Origin: Shewanella electrica
GTDB taxonomy: Bacteria; Pseudomonadota; Gammaproteobacteria; Enterobacterales; Shewanellaceae
Reading direction: 5' to 3'
Length of the DNA: 64,000 nt
NCBI RefSeq assembly: GCF_022321485.1
Contig: NZ_JAKOGG010000005.1
Coordinates: 1 to 64,000, forward strand
How positions within the stretch are numbered: position 1 is the first letter of the stretch; every line of letters begins with the position of its first letter. The position numbers were made by a program, and so were the translations under genes. The notes beneath the pieces are model-generated. The model saw nothing but the letters and a program-made list of their open reading frames with translations. It was not told where the DNA came from and ran no database searches. This document shows, in pieces, positions 8,394 through 18,889 of the stretch.

Positions 8394-8695
8394 GTAATAA
8401 ATACCTCTTCATGGTGTGACTAGGGGGTTGGCCTTTAGTGTTTAATTTTGTTCACATTAAACACGTGATGAGCGAGGCGCAGCCAGTGACGCTTAGTCAA
8501 CTAAGCGAACTGGTAGCAACAAAGTTCAGGAGGCGTTTAAATGTACCCTTCGCGCAGCAATTAATAATTCACGCGACAACACGCAGCCGAAAAATACTCA
8601 TAGGCGTAGCGCCCGTCTTTAACGGTGGCGCTGCACATGTATCGCTTGCCCGCGTCAAAAACGCCCAAAGAACGAGGACCGTAGCCGCATGGTGC
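8394..8695. other. Intergenic region holding a dispersed repeat
   Basis: About 300 bases between dsbA and the YeeZ-like gene. The first part is a copy of the dispersed repeat described at 8427-8529; the remainder (to about 8680) has several short inverted segments and ends with a partial inverted echo of the repeat start (AAAAACGCCCAAAG). No gene is supported. Confidence 0.5.
8427..8529 (+). repeat. Dispersed intergenic repeat, copy 1
   Basis: Begins GTTGGCCTTTAGTGTTTAAT and contains GAGCGAGGCGCAGCCAGTGA and the palindrome GCTTAGTCAACTAAGC. It aligns over about 100 bases with the minus strand of 37092-37195 (roughly 80% identical by eye) and with a more diverged copy at 38100-38170. All copies are intergenic. 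Confidence 0.7.
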
Positions 8696-9520
8696 TTAAC
8701 TCAATAAAGCTTTAGCGTCACGGTATTGATACGTGAAGTCAAGCGTTGAGCAGATAAGATCCCCCACCACGACCTTACCATCTCCCTGATGAGATTCGAG
8801 AAAATGTGGTGCTGGCAATCCCAAAGATAGCGCTGCTTCGGTGTAAAACTGATCTTTACGCACATGCACAGGTGACACTAGGTTATACGTGGTACTGCGC
8901 TGCTGACTGTGCAGAATTTTACGCACTGCGGTAATACAATCTTCCAGATGTACCAGGTTGACTAGATTGTCACCATTGGGCAGATCCGTTTTGCCCGCTA
9001 AGAAGCGGCCAGGATTACGCCCTGCCCCCACTAAGCCACCAAATCTGACCGTGGTGACGACTAATCGTTCCGAGGACAGCGACTGCATTAATTGTTCAGC
9101 TTGCTGCAACACCCAACTGGACGTACCGTGCTCGGCTTCCACCATGTCTGCCTCGGTTAACCAGCCTTGGCTCTGTGGGTAGGCACCAGTACTGCTGACG
9201 AATACCAATTTTTTAAGTTGGCTTTGCTCAATGGGCGCAATGAGCAGGCGCAGTCTATCGAGATAGTCTTGCTCACCCCGTCTTAACCCCGGAGGAATAT
9301 TGACGACCAATGCCGACACATCAGCCAAAATACTGTGCAATTGCGCGCTCGCGGACTCATGTGCCAAATTCAACAAGGCTGCATCAATGCCTGCATCACG
9401 CAACTGCTGTAACCCATCTTCTGTTGTTTTGGTACCGATCACTTCCGTACCACTAGCCACTAACGCTTTTGCTAATGGAAAACCAAACCAACCACAACCA
9501 ATTACTGCAACTCGTTTCAT
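8696..9520 (-). CDS. yeeZ: YeeZ-like NAD(P)-dependent epimerase/dehydratase
   Basis: 274 aa, the same length as E. coli YeeZ, and similar throughout. The Rossmann nucleotide-binding turn is IGCGWFGFPLA near the N-terminus, SSTGAYP holds the SDR-type serine, and LAGKTDLPNGDNLVNLVHLEDC matches the family's C-terminal half. It belongs to extended SDR proteins; the substrate is not established. The ribosome site AAGGAT precedes the ATG by eight bases. Its 5' end lies 28 bases from the 3' end of the HD-GYP gene, so the two may be co-transcribed. Confidence 0.8.
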   Translation of the reverse strand: MKRVAVIGCGWFGFPLAKALVASGTEVIGTKTTEDGLQQLRDAGIDAALLNLAHESASAQLHSILADVSALVVNIPPGLRRGEQDYLDRLRLLIAPIEQSQLKKLVFVSSTGAYPQSQGWLTEADMVEAEHGTSSWVLQQAEQLMQSLSSERLVVTTVRFGGLVGAGRNPGRFLAGKTDLPNGDNLVNLVHLEDCITAVRKILHSQQRSTTYNLVSPVHVRKDQFYTEAALSLGLPAPHFLESHQGDGKVVVGDLICSTLDFTYQYRDAKALLS

Positions 9521-9548
9521 TCACGCTATCCTTATTAGCTGTGATTTC

Positions 9549-10745
9549 CTAACAGATATAAAAACTTATACCACTATCAGCCTGCAGTGTTTTGCTGGCA
9601 CCACGGCTTAAATCTGATGGTTTAATCGCCGCCTCAACCACCACATTTTCATCCATCAAAAAACGGTATTGGGCATCATTGCCCTCGACAGTACATGACC
9701 ATACCTGTGGTTTCGTCGTCTCGCTAGTCGTTAGCATCACTTTGGCGATTAAACCATCACTGAGCTGCACTATGGTGCCGGGGGGATAGATACCTAACAC
9801 TTTGACTAAGGTTTGAATCAACGTCTGCTGATGCATACCCGCGCGGTTTTTAAACAGATGCCCCAACGCAATTTGGGGCGAACTAATATCGTCGCGCCAA
9901 AGCTGACTATCAAAATCATTGGCAAGCGACACCAGTTGAATCGCCAGCGAAATCTTATCGCCTTTAAGCCCATCAGGATAACCAGAACCATCATAAAATT
10001 CATGATGATGCAGCACGATATTGAGCACCTCATCGCTAAACATGCCACTTTTTTTCAGCAGGTCATAACCAAAATTGGGGTGCATCGCGAGGAAATTTTT
10101 TTCTGCCCCTGTCAGCCCTTTACGCTTAGTACGAATATCTTCTGGCACACGAAGTTTTCCCACGTCGTGTAACACCGCGCCGGTGGCGATAGTACGCAAT
10201 TGCGGTTTATCCAATTCCAGATGATGCCCCATCACTAACGCCAAGGTCGCCACCGATATCCCGTGCTGCGTGATACTACTGCGATTCTCGCCCGAACTGA
10301 CCAACGCCAAACGGGGCTGTTCGTTGGCATAGAGCTGATCGAGCATCATTTCCACCAACAGCGCGGCTTCGCGCACTGCGCCCTCAGGATCGCTCACTAA
10401 TTTGCTCATTAAGGTGCGGCTTTGGTTCATCGCGTCAATAAACTGGTTTTGACTCTGCCGTAACGCTTTGCGCACTTGTCTGACGGCCGCTTGTTGTGGC
10501 GATGGTAGTTCCACCTCATTCACAATCAGCTCGGCCTCGGGTTCGCTGTCTTGCAGCAGTTCGGCCCCAGACACCAGTTCGACATAAGGCACACCGAGGT
10601 TTTTGATCATCTCAATCTGCGCAGCCGACGTGATCGCTATCTTGTTAAACAAAAACGGATGTTCCGTCCAAGAAAGCGGTAACTTTACCTTCAGCCCGAT
10701 TTGTAATCTATTGACCGACAATCGTTGATATTTGGATTTAGCCAA
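9549..10745 (-). CDS. HD-GYP domain cyclic-di-GMP phosphodiesterase with DUF3391
   Basis: 398 aa. The N-terminal 100 or so residues (SVNRLQIGLKVKLPLSWTEH) fit DUF3391; the catalytic part has HDVGKL (the HD dyad), HPNFGYDLL, HHEFYDGSGYPDGL (HHExxDGxGYP, the diagnostic GYP loop) and SLANDFDSQ. All metal ligands expected for an active phosphodiesterase appear present. Protein is soluble and has no input sensor beyond DUF3391. In-frame start is TTG at 10745 with GGGGG six bases before it. It opposes diguanylate cyclases such as the GGDEF/EAL protein at 18.9-21.4 kb. Confidence 0.88.
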   Translation of the reverse strand: MAKSKYQRLSVNRLQIGLKVKLPLSWTEHPFLFNKIAITSAAQIEMIKNLGVPYVELVSGAELLQDSEPEAELIVNEVELPSPQQAAVRQVRKALRQSQNQFIDAMNQSRTLMSKLVSDPEGAVREAALLVEMMLDQLYANEQPRLALVSSGENRSSITQHGISVATLALVMGHHLELDKPQLRTIATGAVLHDVGKLRVPEDIRTKRKGLTGAEKNFLAMHPNFGYDLLKKSGMFSDEVLNIVLHHHEFYDGSGYPDGLKGDKISLAIQLVSLANDFDSQLWRDDISSPQIALGHLFKNRAGMHQQTLIQTLVKVLGIYPPGTIVQLSDGLIAKVMLTTSETTKPQVWSCTVEGNDAQYRFLMDENVVVEAAIKPSDLSRGASKTLQADSGISFYIC

Positions 10746-10780
10746 TCATGCCCCCAATATTGGCGACAGTCGAACCTAGA

Positions 10781-10800
10781 GGCTGTTGGCCTTTAGTGTT
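10781..10800 (+). repeat. Short match to dispersed repeat (truncated copy)
   Basis: GGCTGTTGGCCTTTAGTGTT is the first 20 bases of the repeat seen at 8427 and 37195 (minus); similarity stops after this point. Confidence 0.45.
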
Positions 10801-10897
10801 CGAACGCTATGGATAATCCAAAATATAGTTCATTGATATGAAAGCGAAAGTCGCAAGCGAGGAGAAATCACCGTTCCAGCGTGTCTAGCGCTATTGG

Positions 10898-11365
10898 CTA
10901 ACCCGGCTGCCAATCCCGCACATAAAGTTTCAGATGGCGTGACGCCCGTAAATACAGCGCTGACCAAAACAAAATCAAGCCGTCTAACGCCATAGACCAC
11001 TCAAACATAAAACCATTGTGTTTGAGGCGAAACCACAGCAACGCCGCATCTACCACTAATAAACACCACAACATTGGCCGTATTTGACCAAATACCGGCC
11101 GCAACCACTGGGGTTTTCGGCGCCGCTCGCAGGTCACCAAGAAAAAAATCACCACCGCGCCGATGCCTGCCGCTAGTGAGACCATGAAATCAATGCGTTC
11201 AGGGAAGAACAGCCGTACGAGGCTAGCGCGATCGCTACCATCAGTCAGCGACATGGCAAAGATGCACCAACCGCGCGCCAGAAATAGCAACAGTAGATAC
11301 AGCAGTAACGGCGGGCGCACATGCCCTTTATCATCTAGCCAGCGAACATCTTCAAAGCTGTACAT
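10898..11365 (-). CDS. DUF2919 (YfeZ-like) inner-membrane protein
   Basis: 155-aa protein with four hydrophobic spans (about residues 20-38, 60-80, 97-113, 125-142). Start MYSFEDVRWLDDKGHVRPP and the following LLLYLLLLFLARGW are typical of the DUF2919 family, of which E. coli YfeZ is a member. Function unknown. It lies between ligA and the HD-GYP gene in the same direction, separated from ligA by a hairpin. Confidence 0.75.
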   Translation of the reverse strand: MYSFEDVRWLDDKGHVRPPLLLYLLLLFLARGWCIFAMSLTDGSDRASLVRLFFPERIDFMVSLAAGIGAVVIFFLVTCERRRKPQWLRPVFGQIRPMLWCLLVVDAALLWFRLKHNGFMFEWSMALDGLILFWSALYLRASRHLKLYVRDWQPG

Positions 11366-11402
11366 AATGGCAATTCATTAGCAGATAGGAATCTAATAGA
11401 TG

Positions 11403-11437
11403 GGCATCATCACCATCATTTTCAACGGGATGATGCC
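11403..11437. terminator. Hairpin after ligA
   Basis: GGCATCATC (11403-11411) pairs with GATGATGCC (11429-11437). No T run follows on the minus strand, so it may be a weak or Rho-assisted end for the ligA transcript. Confidence 0.35.
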
Positions 11438-11452
11438 GGTTAAATCACGCTA

Positions 11453-13498
<2,046 letters not shown>

Positions 13499-13518
13499 CT
13501 ATGTGGAGAAGCCTGAAA

Positions 13519-14427
13519 TTAGGCGTTTACTCTGATGCGCTCTAAATACAGCGCTTTGATCTCGTTACTCCAGATGTTGCGTTCGCCATCCAGCAGCAGT
13601 GCGTCAAGATCATCAGCCAGCTGTTGCGCCGAATTGAGCATATTGGAGAAGTTAAACAAGGCATCGCCGTAACATGGCAGCGTCATAAACAGTACGATCC
13701 CTTGAGTGGTAAATTGTTCCATATTGTCTGGGTCAAACACACCGGGTTTGACCATGTTAGCCAGCGAGAACACCACTTTGCCGTGACCGGCGCTGTCTTC
13801 ATGACGATGAAAAATCTGCATATCGCCATATTTAAAATTAAGCGCTAACAGTGCAGGTAATAACTCGGCGCCATTGATCTCCTGCCCCGAGCGAGCCACC
13901 ACATGCAGCGCCAGTACATCACGTGGTGCTGGTAACGGCTCGTCATCGGTAACTTGCTCAACAACCTCTTCAACTTCATCATCGGCCAGACCAAGCTCCA
14001 GCTGTGGCTCCTCCAGCAACTCTTCTTCATCGTCGAAGTCGAGCTGAGGTTCTTGACGATGCGCTTTAGGCGCACGGCTAGCATTGTGCTCAGCTGATAA
14101 TTCAAACGTTGGCTGTTGCGCTTCATCAGCCACAGGTTCAACACGTTTTGGCGCCGCAGCTTCAGCCGCCGTTTTAGGGCGTTTTGTGGTTTTTAATTTA
14201 GGTGGGCGATCATCGGCGGTCATTTTGCGTACGCGCACTTCACCAATGCCATCGGCATCAAAACCTTCGCGATCACGATTTTGCCCCGCCTCGCGGTTAC
14301 GTCCTGTCAGTGGTGACTCTTTCAGTCCTTTAGGGTTTTGTTTACGGATAGACCAAAAGCCGTGAACAAGTACTGCAATAATGGCCACTGCACTCAACAC
14401 GATTAAAACTGGCTGTAAATCTTCCAT
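13519..14427 (-). CDS. zipA: Cell division protein ZipA
   Basis: About 302 aa from the ATG at 14427 (MEDLQPVLIVLS), chosen because AGG lies eight bases upstream and because the longer in-frame reading would overlap smc. One N-terminal transmembrane helix (residues 6-25), a basic segment, a long charged linker rich in proline and acidic residues, and a C-terminal FtsZ-binding domain (DVLALHVVARSGQEINGAEL ... FNFSNMLNSAQQLADDLD). ZipA anchors the FtsZ ring to the inner membrane. It follows smc by 22 bases and precedes ligA, so the three are likely one operon. Confidence 0.93.
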   Translation of the reverse strand: MEDLQPVLIVLSAVAIIAVLVHGFWSIRKQNPKGLKESPLTGRNREAGQNRDREGFDADGIGEVRVRKMTADDRPPKLKTTKRPKTAAEAAAPKRVEPVADEAQQPTFELSAEHNASRAPKAHRQEPQLDFDDEEELLEEPQLELGLADDEVEEVVEQVTDDEPLPAPRDVLALHVVARSGQEINGAELLPALLALNFKYGDMQIFHRHEDSAGHGKVVFSLANMVKPGVFDPDNMEQFTTQGIVLFMTLPCYGDALFNFSNMLNSAQQLADDLDALLLDGERNIWSNEIKALYLERIRVNA

Positions 14428-14449
14428 TGCTAACCTGTAATTCCTGTAA

Positions 14450-17400
14450 TTATCCGGCATCGGCCATTGCGACGGCTTGTTCAATGTTCACCGCTACAAT
14501 CCGCGAAACGCCCGGTTCATGCATGGTCACACCGATCAGTTGATCGGCCATTTCCATGGTAATTTTGTTATGACTGATATAGATAAACTGAACGCTACTG
14601 GACATCTCTTGCAGTAACCGACAAAAACGGTCAACGTTCGCGTCATCTAATGGCGCATCTACTTCATCCAACATACAGAATGGAGCTGGGTTTAGCCTAA
14701 AAATAGCAAACACCAATGATAAAGCGGTCAACGCCTTTTCTCCACCTGAAAGTAAGTGGATAGTGCTGTTCTTTTTACCCGGTGGCCGCGCCATGATGGT
14801 CACACCTGTGTCTAACAGGTCGTCATCGGTTAATGCTAAGTAGGCACTGCCACCGCCAAATACTTTCGGAAACAACTCACCAAGCCCCTGATTGACTTGC
14901 TCAAAGGTCGCTTTAAAGCGACTGCGAGTTTCCCGGTCAATACGACGAATTGCTTCTTCCAGACTGCTCAGCGCTTGCGTTAAATCATGATCTTGTTCAT
15001 CAAGATAAGTTTTACGCTGCTTTTGCTGCTCATATTCGTCGATTGCTGCGAGGTTAATTGCCCCTAAGCGGCTGATACTGTTGCGTACAGTCTCAAGTTC
15101 ATGCTGGCGCTGCTCAATGGTCACCTCGGCTGACAGTTGCTGCGCGACTTCATCTACACGTAATTGTTGCTCGGTGAGCAACTGCAACTGAGTTTCTGCC
15201 TGACCTTTTAAACCTTCGCGACGTAACTTTAACGTGCTGATCGACTGAGTCAAGTGCTCAGCTTCGCCAAGCTGTTGTTTTTGCTTGATTGCTATCGCAT
15301 CGTATTGATTTTGTAAATCGGCTTGCTTGGCACGTGTTTGCTCCAACTGCTGCTGTTGCGCGGTTTGCGTCGCCAATAACTGCTGTAACGTTAGCTGTAG
15401 TTCGGCGACTTGCTGTGGTGCATCGTCGCTGACCTGCACTGGCACCAGCTGCTGCAATTGCGTGGTTAACGCCTGTTGCTGGGTGCTAAGTTGTGCCACT
15501 TGCTGTTGCGCCAAGGCATGCGCGGTATGCACTTCATTAAACTGCCGTGCCAGTTCGCGGCTTTTGCGCTCAGCATCACTCAGTTGTGCTTTAAAGGTTT
15601 GCCGTTGCTGCTGCACCGTCTGATATTGCGCTTCCAACCGCTGTGCGGTTTGCTGCTTGTCATACAGCTCATCATCACCGGCAAACTGCGCTTCAATCAA
15701 GGCTTCCAACGCTTGTTCAACATCGCTAATGCGCGCTTGAGTGGCATTAATGTCTGCCTGCAATTGCTGCCGCTGCAGCTCGGCATCCGTCACTCGACGC
15801 TCGGCCGCGATTAATTCAACGCTGGTTTTTGACTGCTGCAACTGCGCTTGTTGCTGCGCCGCTTGTAAGCGCTTAAATTGCTCAGCAAACTCACGACTCT
15901 GGTGTTGTGTTTGTTGCCAGCGCTGCTGCAACTGCTGTTGTGTGGCTTCAACTGCTGGTATCGCGGCGTCAAACTCGGCCAATTCGGCGCTCATTTGCAC
16001 TAATGAATCGCCTGCGCTTGTAGTAGCCGCGAGTCGAATACCCTGCCCAAGTAATTGACCGTCTTGGCACAAAATCAATTGTTCAGGCCCAAGCTGTGCC
16101 AATAATGTCTGCGCAGCTTGTTGGTCAGCAGCAAACTGCCAATGAGCTAACCAAGGAGCACAATTCGCTGGTACGCTAATCGGCCCCCATTGCTGTGGCT
16201 CGGTAGCAATAAAACCCACATGCTGACTATTCGCATCCGCTAACCAGGCTTGTTGTAGTAGTGGCTTAAGCCAATGCTCTACTGCCGCTTCCCACCCCGG
16301 TTCGATGCTTACTTTCTGCCACAGCTGCGGTATATCGCCATCTTGTGTGGTCTGCTGCGCCGCCAGCCAGTTTGCCAGCAACTGCTGCCGTTGTTGTAGC
16401 TGGCTAAGTTGCTGCTTGGCCTCGTCTAGCTGATGACGTTGCGCTTGTTCATCACTTTGTGCTGCTTGCCAATCTGCCTCAGCTTGTTCGGCTTGTTCAC
16501 TCACGGTTGTCAGAGCAAGCTCCGCTTGTTGCAGTTGCTGCTGTAGAGCGCTGACTTCAGCATCTGATTGGGCGTTAAAGGCCGCCAGTTGTTGCTGCAA
16601 CCGCTGTAATTGCTGTTGTTCGCGGCCAAGCTGTTGCTTGAAATGCTGCTCTTTGGTGGAATCCAACTCTTGCCGGTGTTTGAACTCGCTGGCTAACGTG
16701 CGCGCTTGGCGCGACTGTTCGGCCAACAACTCTAATTGTTCATCAAGCGTTTGTTGTTGCAGCGATAACTCGCTGTAAATCTCTTCCGCTTGCTGCTGCA
16801 ACGGTTCTAGCTCAGCCTGTCGCGCCGACAAACTGGCTAGCTGTGCGGTTGCTGCTTGTTGTTGTGTTTGGTTATCACTCAGCTGTTGTTGCAAGCGCGC
16901 CTGCTCTTTGGCTAGCTGCTGATCGCGTTCTTGTAAGAAGCTGATCTGCTGCTCAACTTTGGCTATTTCGGTATTGCTTTGATAAAACTGCGCAACTTGC
17001 CGCGTTTCAAGATCTTCCACATCATCTTGCTGCAGTTTCAACTGTGTCAGTTGCAGCGCCAATTGTTCAGCCTGCGCTTGCACCTGCGCTAATGTGGTTT
17101 CTAGCCGAGTGATTTCGGTACTTTCCGCATTAGCTAACTGTTGCAGCTCGAGATAACGCATGACCAACAGTTGCGCATTTAACTGGCGCTCTTGCTGTTT
17201 CAGCTCGCGATAACGCCGCGCAGCGTTCGCTTGCGTGGTTAGCTTGTCCAGTTGTTTGCCGAGTTCAGCGCGAATATCCCCTAACCGTTCTAGGTTGTCG
17301 CGGGTGTGGCGAATACGGTTCTCCGTATCGCGGCGGCGCTCTTTGTAACGCGAAATCCCCGCGGCTTCCTCAATAAACACTCTTAGCTCTTGCGGCTTAC

Positions 17401-17863
17401 ATTCAATCAGGCGCGAGATAGTGCCCTGCCCGATAATGGCGTAGCTGCGTGGCCCGAGGCCAGTGCCCATGAAGATATCGGTAATATCTTTCTTACGGCA
17501 CTTCTGCCCATTGAGGAAATAGAGATTTTCACCGTCGCGCGCGACCTGCCGTTTTAAGGCGATCTCATTGTAATTGGCATACTGTCCGCCGATGCGGCCT
17601 TCACTGTTATCAAACACCAACTCAACACTGGCAACCGAGACCGGTTTACGCCCATGGGAACCGTTAAAAATCACATCGGCCCACGAGTCACCACGCAAGT
17701 TTTTGGCGGAGCTTTCACCCAATACCCAACGCACAGCATCGATTACGTTAGATTTACCGCAGCCGTTGGGGCCAATAATGGCAGTGAGAGGATTGAGAAA
17801 AGGAATTTTGGTAGCATCGACAAATGACTTAAATCCAGCAAGTTTTATCTGTTTTAGTCTCAT
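14450..17863 (-). CDS. smc: Chromosome segregation ATPase SMC
   Basis: 1137-aa SMC protein. Head domain: Walker A GPNGCGKSN (about residues 32-40), and near the C-terminus the ABC signature LLSGGEKALTALSL and Walker B FCMLDEVDAPLDDANV. Between them lie two very glutamine-rich coiled-coil arms flanking a hinge at roughly 510-640. It forms the bacterial condensin ring with ScpA and ScpB. It stands at the head of a smc-zipA-ligA unit and is divergent from cysZ. The length and gene order match SMC of Shewanella; the coil sequence is low in complexity and will be fast-evolving. Confidence 0.95.
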   Translation of the reverse strand: MRLKQIKLAGFKSFVDATKIPFLNPLTAIIGPNGCGKSNVIDAVRWVLGESSAKNLRGDSWADVIFNGSHGRKPVSVASVELVFDNSEGRIGGQYANYNEIALKRQVARDGENLYFLNGQKCRKKDITDIFMGTGLGPRSYAIIGQGTISRLIECKPQELRVFIEEAAGISRYKERRRDTENRIRHTRDNLERLGDIRAELGKQLDKLTTQANAARRYRELKQQERQLNAQLLVMRYLELQQLANAESTEITRLETTLAQVQAQAEQLALQLTQLKLQQDDVEDLETRQVAQFYQSNTEIAKVEQQISFLQERDQQLAKEQARLQQQLSDNQTQQQAATAQLASLSARQAELEPLQQQAEEIYSELSLQQQTLDEQLELLAEQSRQARTLASEFKHRQELDSTKEQHFKQQLGREQQQLQRLQQQLAAFNAQSDAEVSALQQQLQQAELALTTVSEQAEQAEADWQAAQSDEQAQRHQLDEAKQQLSQLQQRQQLLANWLAAQQTTQDGDIPQLWQKVSIEPGWEAAVEHWLKPLLQQAWLADANSQHVGFIATEPQQWGPISVPANCAPWLAHWQFAADQQAAQTLLAQLGPEQLILCQDGQLLGQGIRLAATTSAGDSLVQMSAELAEFDAAIPAVEATQQQLQQRWQQTQHQSREFAEQFKRLQAAQQQAQLQQSKTSVELIAAERRVTDAELQRQQLQADINATQARISDVEQALEALIEAQFAGDDELYDKQQTAQRLEAQYQTVQQQRQTFKAQLSDAERKSRELARQFNEVHTAHALAQQQVAQLSTQQQALTTQLQQLVPVQVSDDAPQQVAELQLTLQQLLATQTAQQQQLEQTRAKQADLQNQYDAIAIKQKQQLGEAEHLTQSISTLKLRREGLKGQAETQLQLLTEQQLRVDEVAQQLSAEVTIEQRQHELETVRNSISRLGAINLAAIDEYEQQKQRKTYLDEQDHDLTQALSSLEEAIRRIDRETRSRFKATFEQVNQGLGELFPKVFGGGSAYLALTDDDLLDTGVTIMARPPGKKNSTIHLLSGGEKALTALSLVFAIFRLNPAPFCMLDEVDAPLDDANVDRFCRLLQEMSSSVQFIYISHNKITMEMADQLIGVTMHEPGVSRIVAVNIEQAVAMADAG

Positions 17864-18072
17864 GAGTTGCCGAAGTGCCGCTTAGAGGAAAATTTTTGAT
17901 ATTAACGCTAATCAAAGCCCGTTAGCGCCGTTTTTTATTTGCAAATCACTTTAACAAAGCCGCTGTATTTTGTAACCTTTTTTTAGTTTAACCGGGTGTT
18001 TTTTGCTTGTTTTCACGCGCTTGCTTACTCAAAATCGACAGATATCACCATGTTGTATGGAAAGGATAAATT
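17864..18072. other. Divergent smc / cysZ promoter region
   Basis: About 210 bases. A hairpin CGCTAA / TTAGCG (about 17909-17929) followed by TTTTTT reads as a possible terminator or leader attenuator on the plus strand. The cysZ ribosome site GGAAAGGAT lies a few bases before its ATG. Confidence 0.3.
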
Positions 18073-18843
18073 ATGAACTTGTCAGCGACTCCTGCTAAAA
18101 GCGGCATTCAGTATTTTATGGATGGATTTAGTCTGATTAAACAACCGGGATTACGACGTTTTGTGGTGGTGCCGTTGCTGTGTAACTTGGTGCTGTTTGC
18201 TGGTGCGCTCATGCTAGCCATCAATTATCTATCACAACTGATGCAATGGGTTGATGCCTCAGTGCCAAGTTGGTTGGATTGGATCAGTTTTCTTCTGTGG
18301 CCGTTGTTGATCATTGCAATACTGGTGGTGTTTTCATTCATCTTTAGCGCCATCATGAACTGGATAGCCGCGCCCTTTAACGGCCTGCTCGCCGAGAAAG
18401 TGGAGCAACTGCTCACCGGTAAACAGCTGTATACAGGTGGCGCCATGGATGCGGTGAAAGATCTGCCACGCGTGTTCGGCCGTGAATGGCAAAAACTGAA
18501 ATACTATCTGCCACGGGCGCTGCTAGTGTTAATCCTGTTCTTTATTCCTATTGTTGGGCAGACAGTGTTTCCGGTGGTGTGGTTTATTTTCAGTGCGTGG
18601 ATGATGGCGATTCAATACTGCGACTATCCGTTTGATAACCACAAAGTTTCATTTAGTGATATGAAGCTGGCCTTATCAAAAACGCGCGGCAGCAGCATGA
18701 GTTTCGGCGTTGCCGTCACACTGTTTTCCATGATACCGATTGTGAACTTTATCGTGATGCCAGTGGCGATATGCGGCGCCACAGCAATGTGGGTCGATAA
18801 ATATCGCGAAGTCTACCGCAACAACCGCATCGCGCCAGAATAA
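18073..18843 (+). CDS. cysZ: Sulfate transporter CysZ
   Basis: 256-aa inner-membrane protein of the CysZ (EI24-like) family, which imports sulfate for cysteine synthesis. It begins with GIQYFMDGFSLIKQPGLRRFVVVPLL, the CysZ opening, and has hydrophobic spans around residues 34-55, 70-92, 145-175 and 212-235; WIAAPFNGLLAEKVE is another family feature. cysK, the enzyme using the reduced product, lies 3.2 kb further on in the same direction, separated by the GGDEF/EAL gene on the other strand. Good ribosome site AAGGAT. Confidence 0.92.
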   Translation: MNLSATPAKSGIQYFMDGFSLIKQPGLRRFVVVPLLCNLVLFAGALMLAINYLSQLMQWVDASVPSWLDWISFLLWPLLIIAILVVFSFIFSAIMNWIAAPFNGLLAEKVEQLLTGKQLYTGGAMDAVKDLPRVFGREWQKLKYYLPRALLVLILFFIPIVGQTVFPVVWFIFSAWMMAIQYCDYPFDNHKVSFSDMKLALSKTRGSSMSFGVAVTLFSMIPIVNFIVMPVAICGATAMWVDKYREVYRNNRIAPE

Positions 18844-18862
18844 ACGCCGATTTATCAGCAAC

Positions 18863-18889
18863 AACGCTCACTTAACGTGAGCGTTTTTT
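18863..18889 (+). terminator. Terminator of cysZ
   Basis: AACGCTCAC / GTGAGCGTT stem with a short loop and TTTTT. It overlaps the last codons of the convergent GGDEF/EAL gene. Confidence 0.85.

Noticed and set aside
15327-16058. Cysteine-rich frames antisense to smc
   Set aside because: They are shadows of the CAG/CTG-rich (glutamine) coiled-coil coding sequence of smc.
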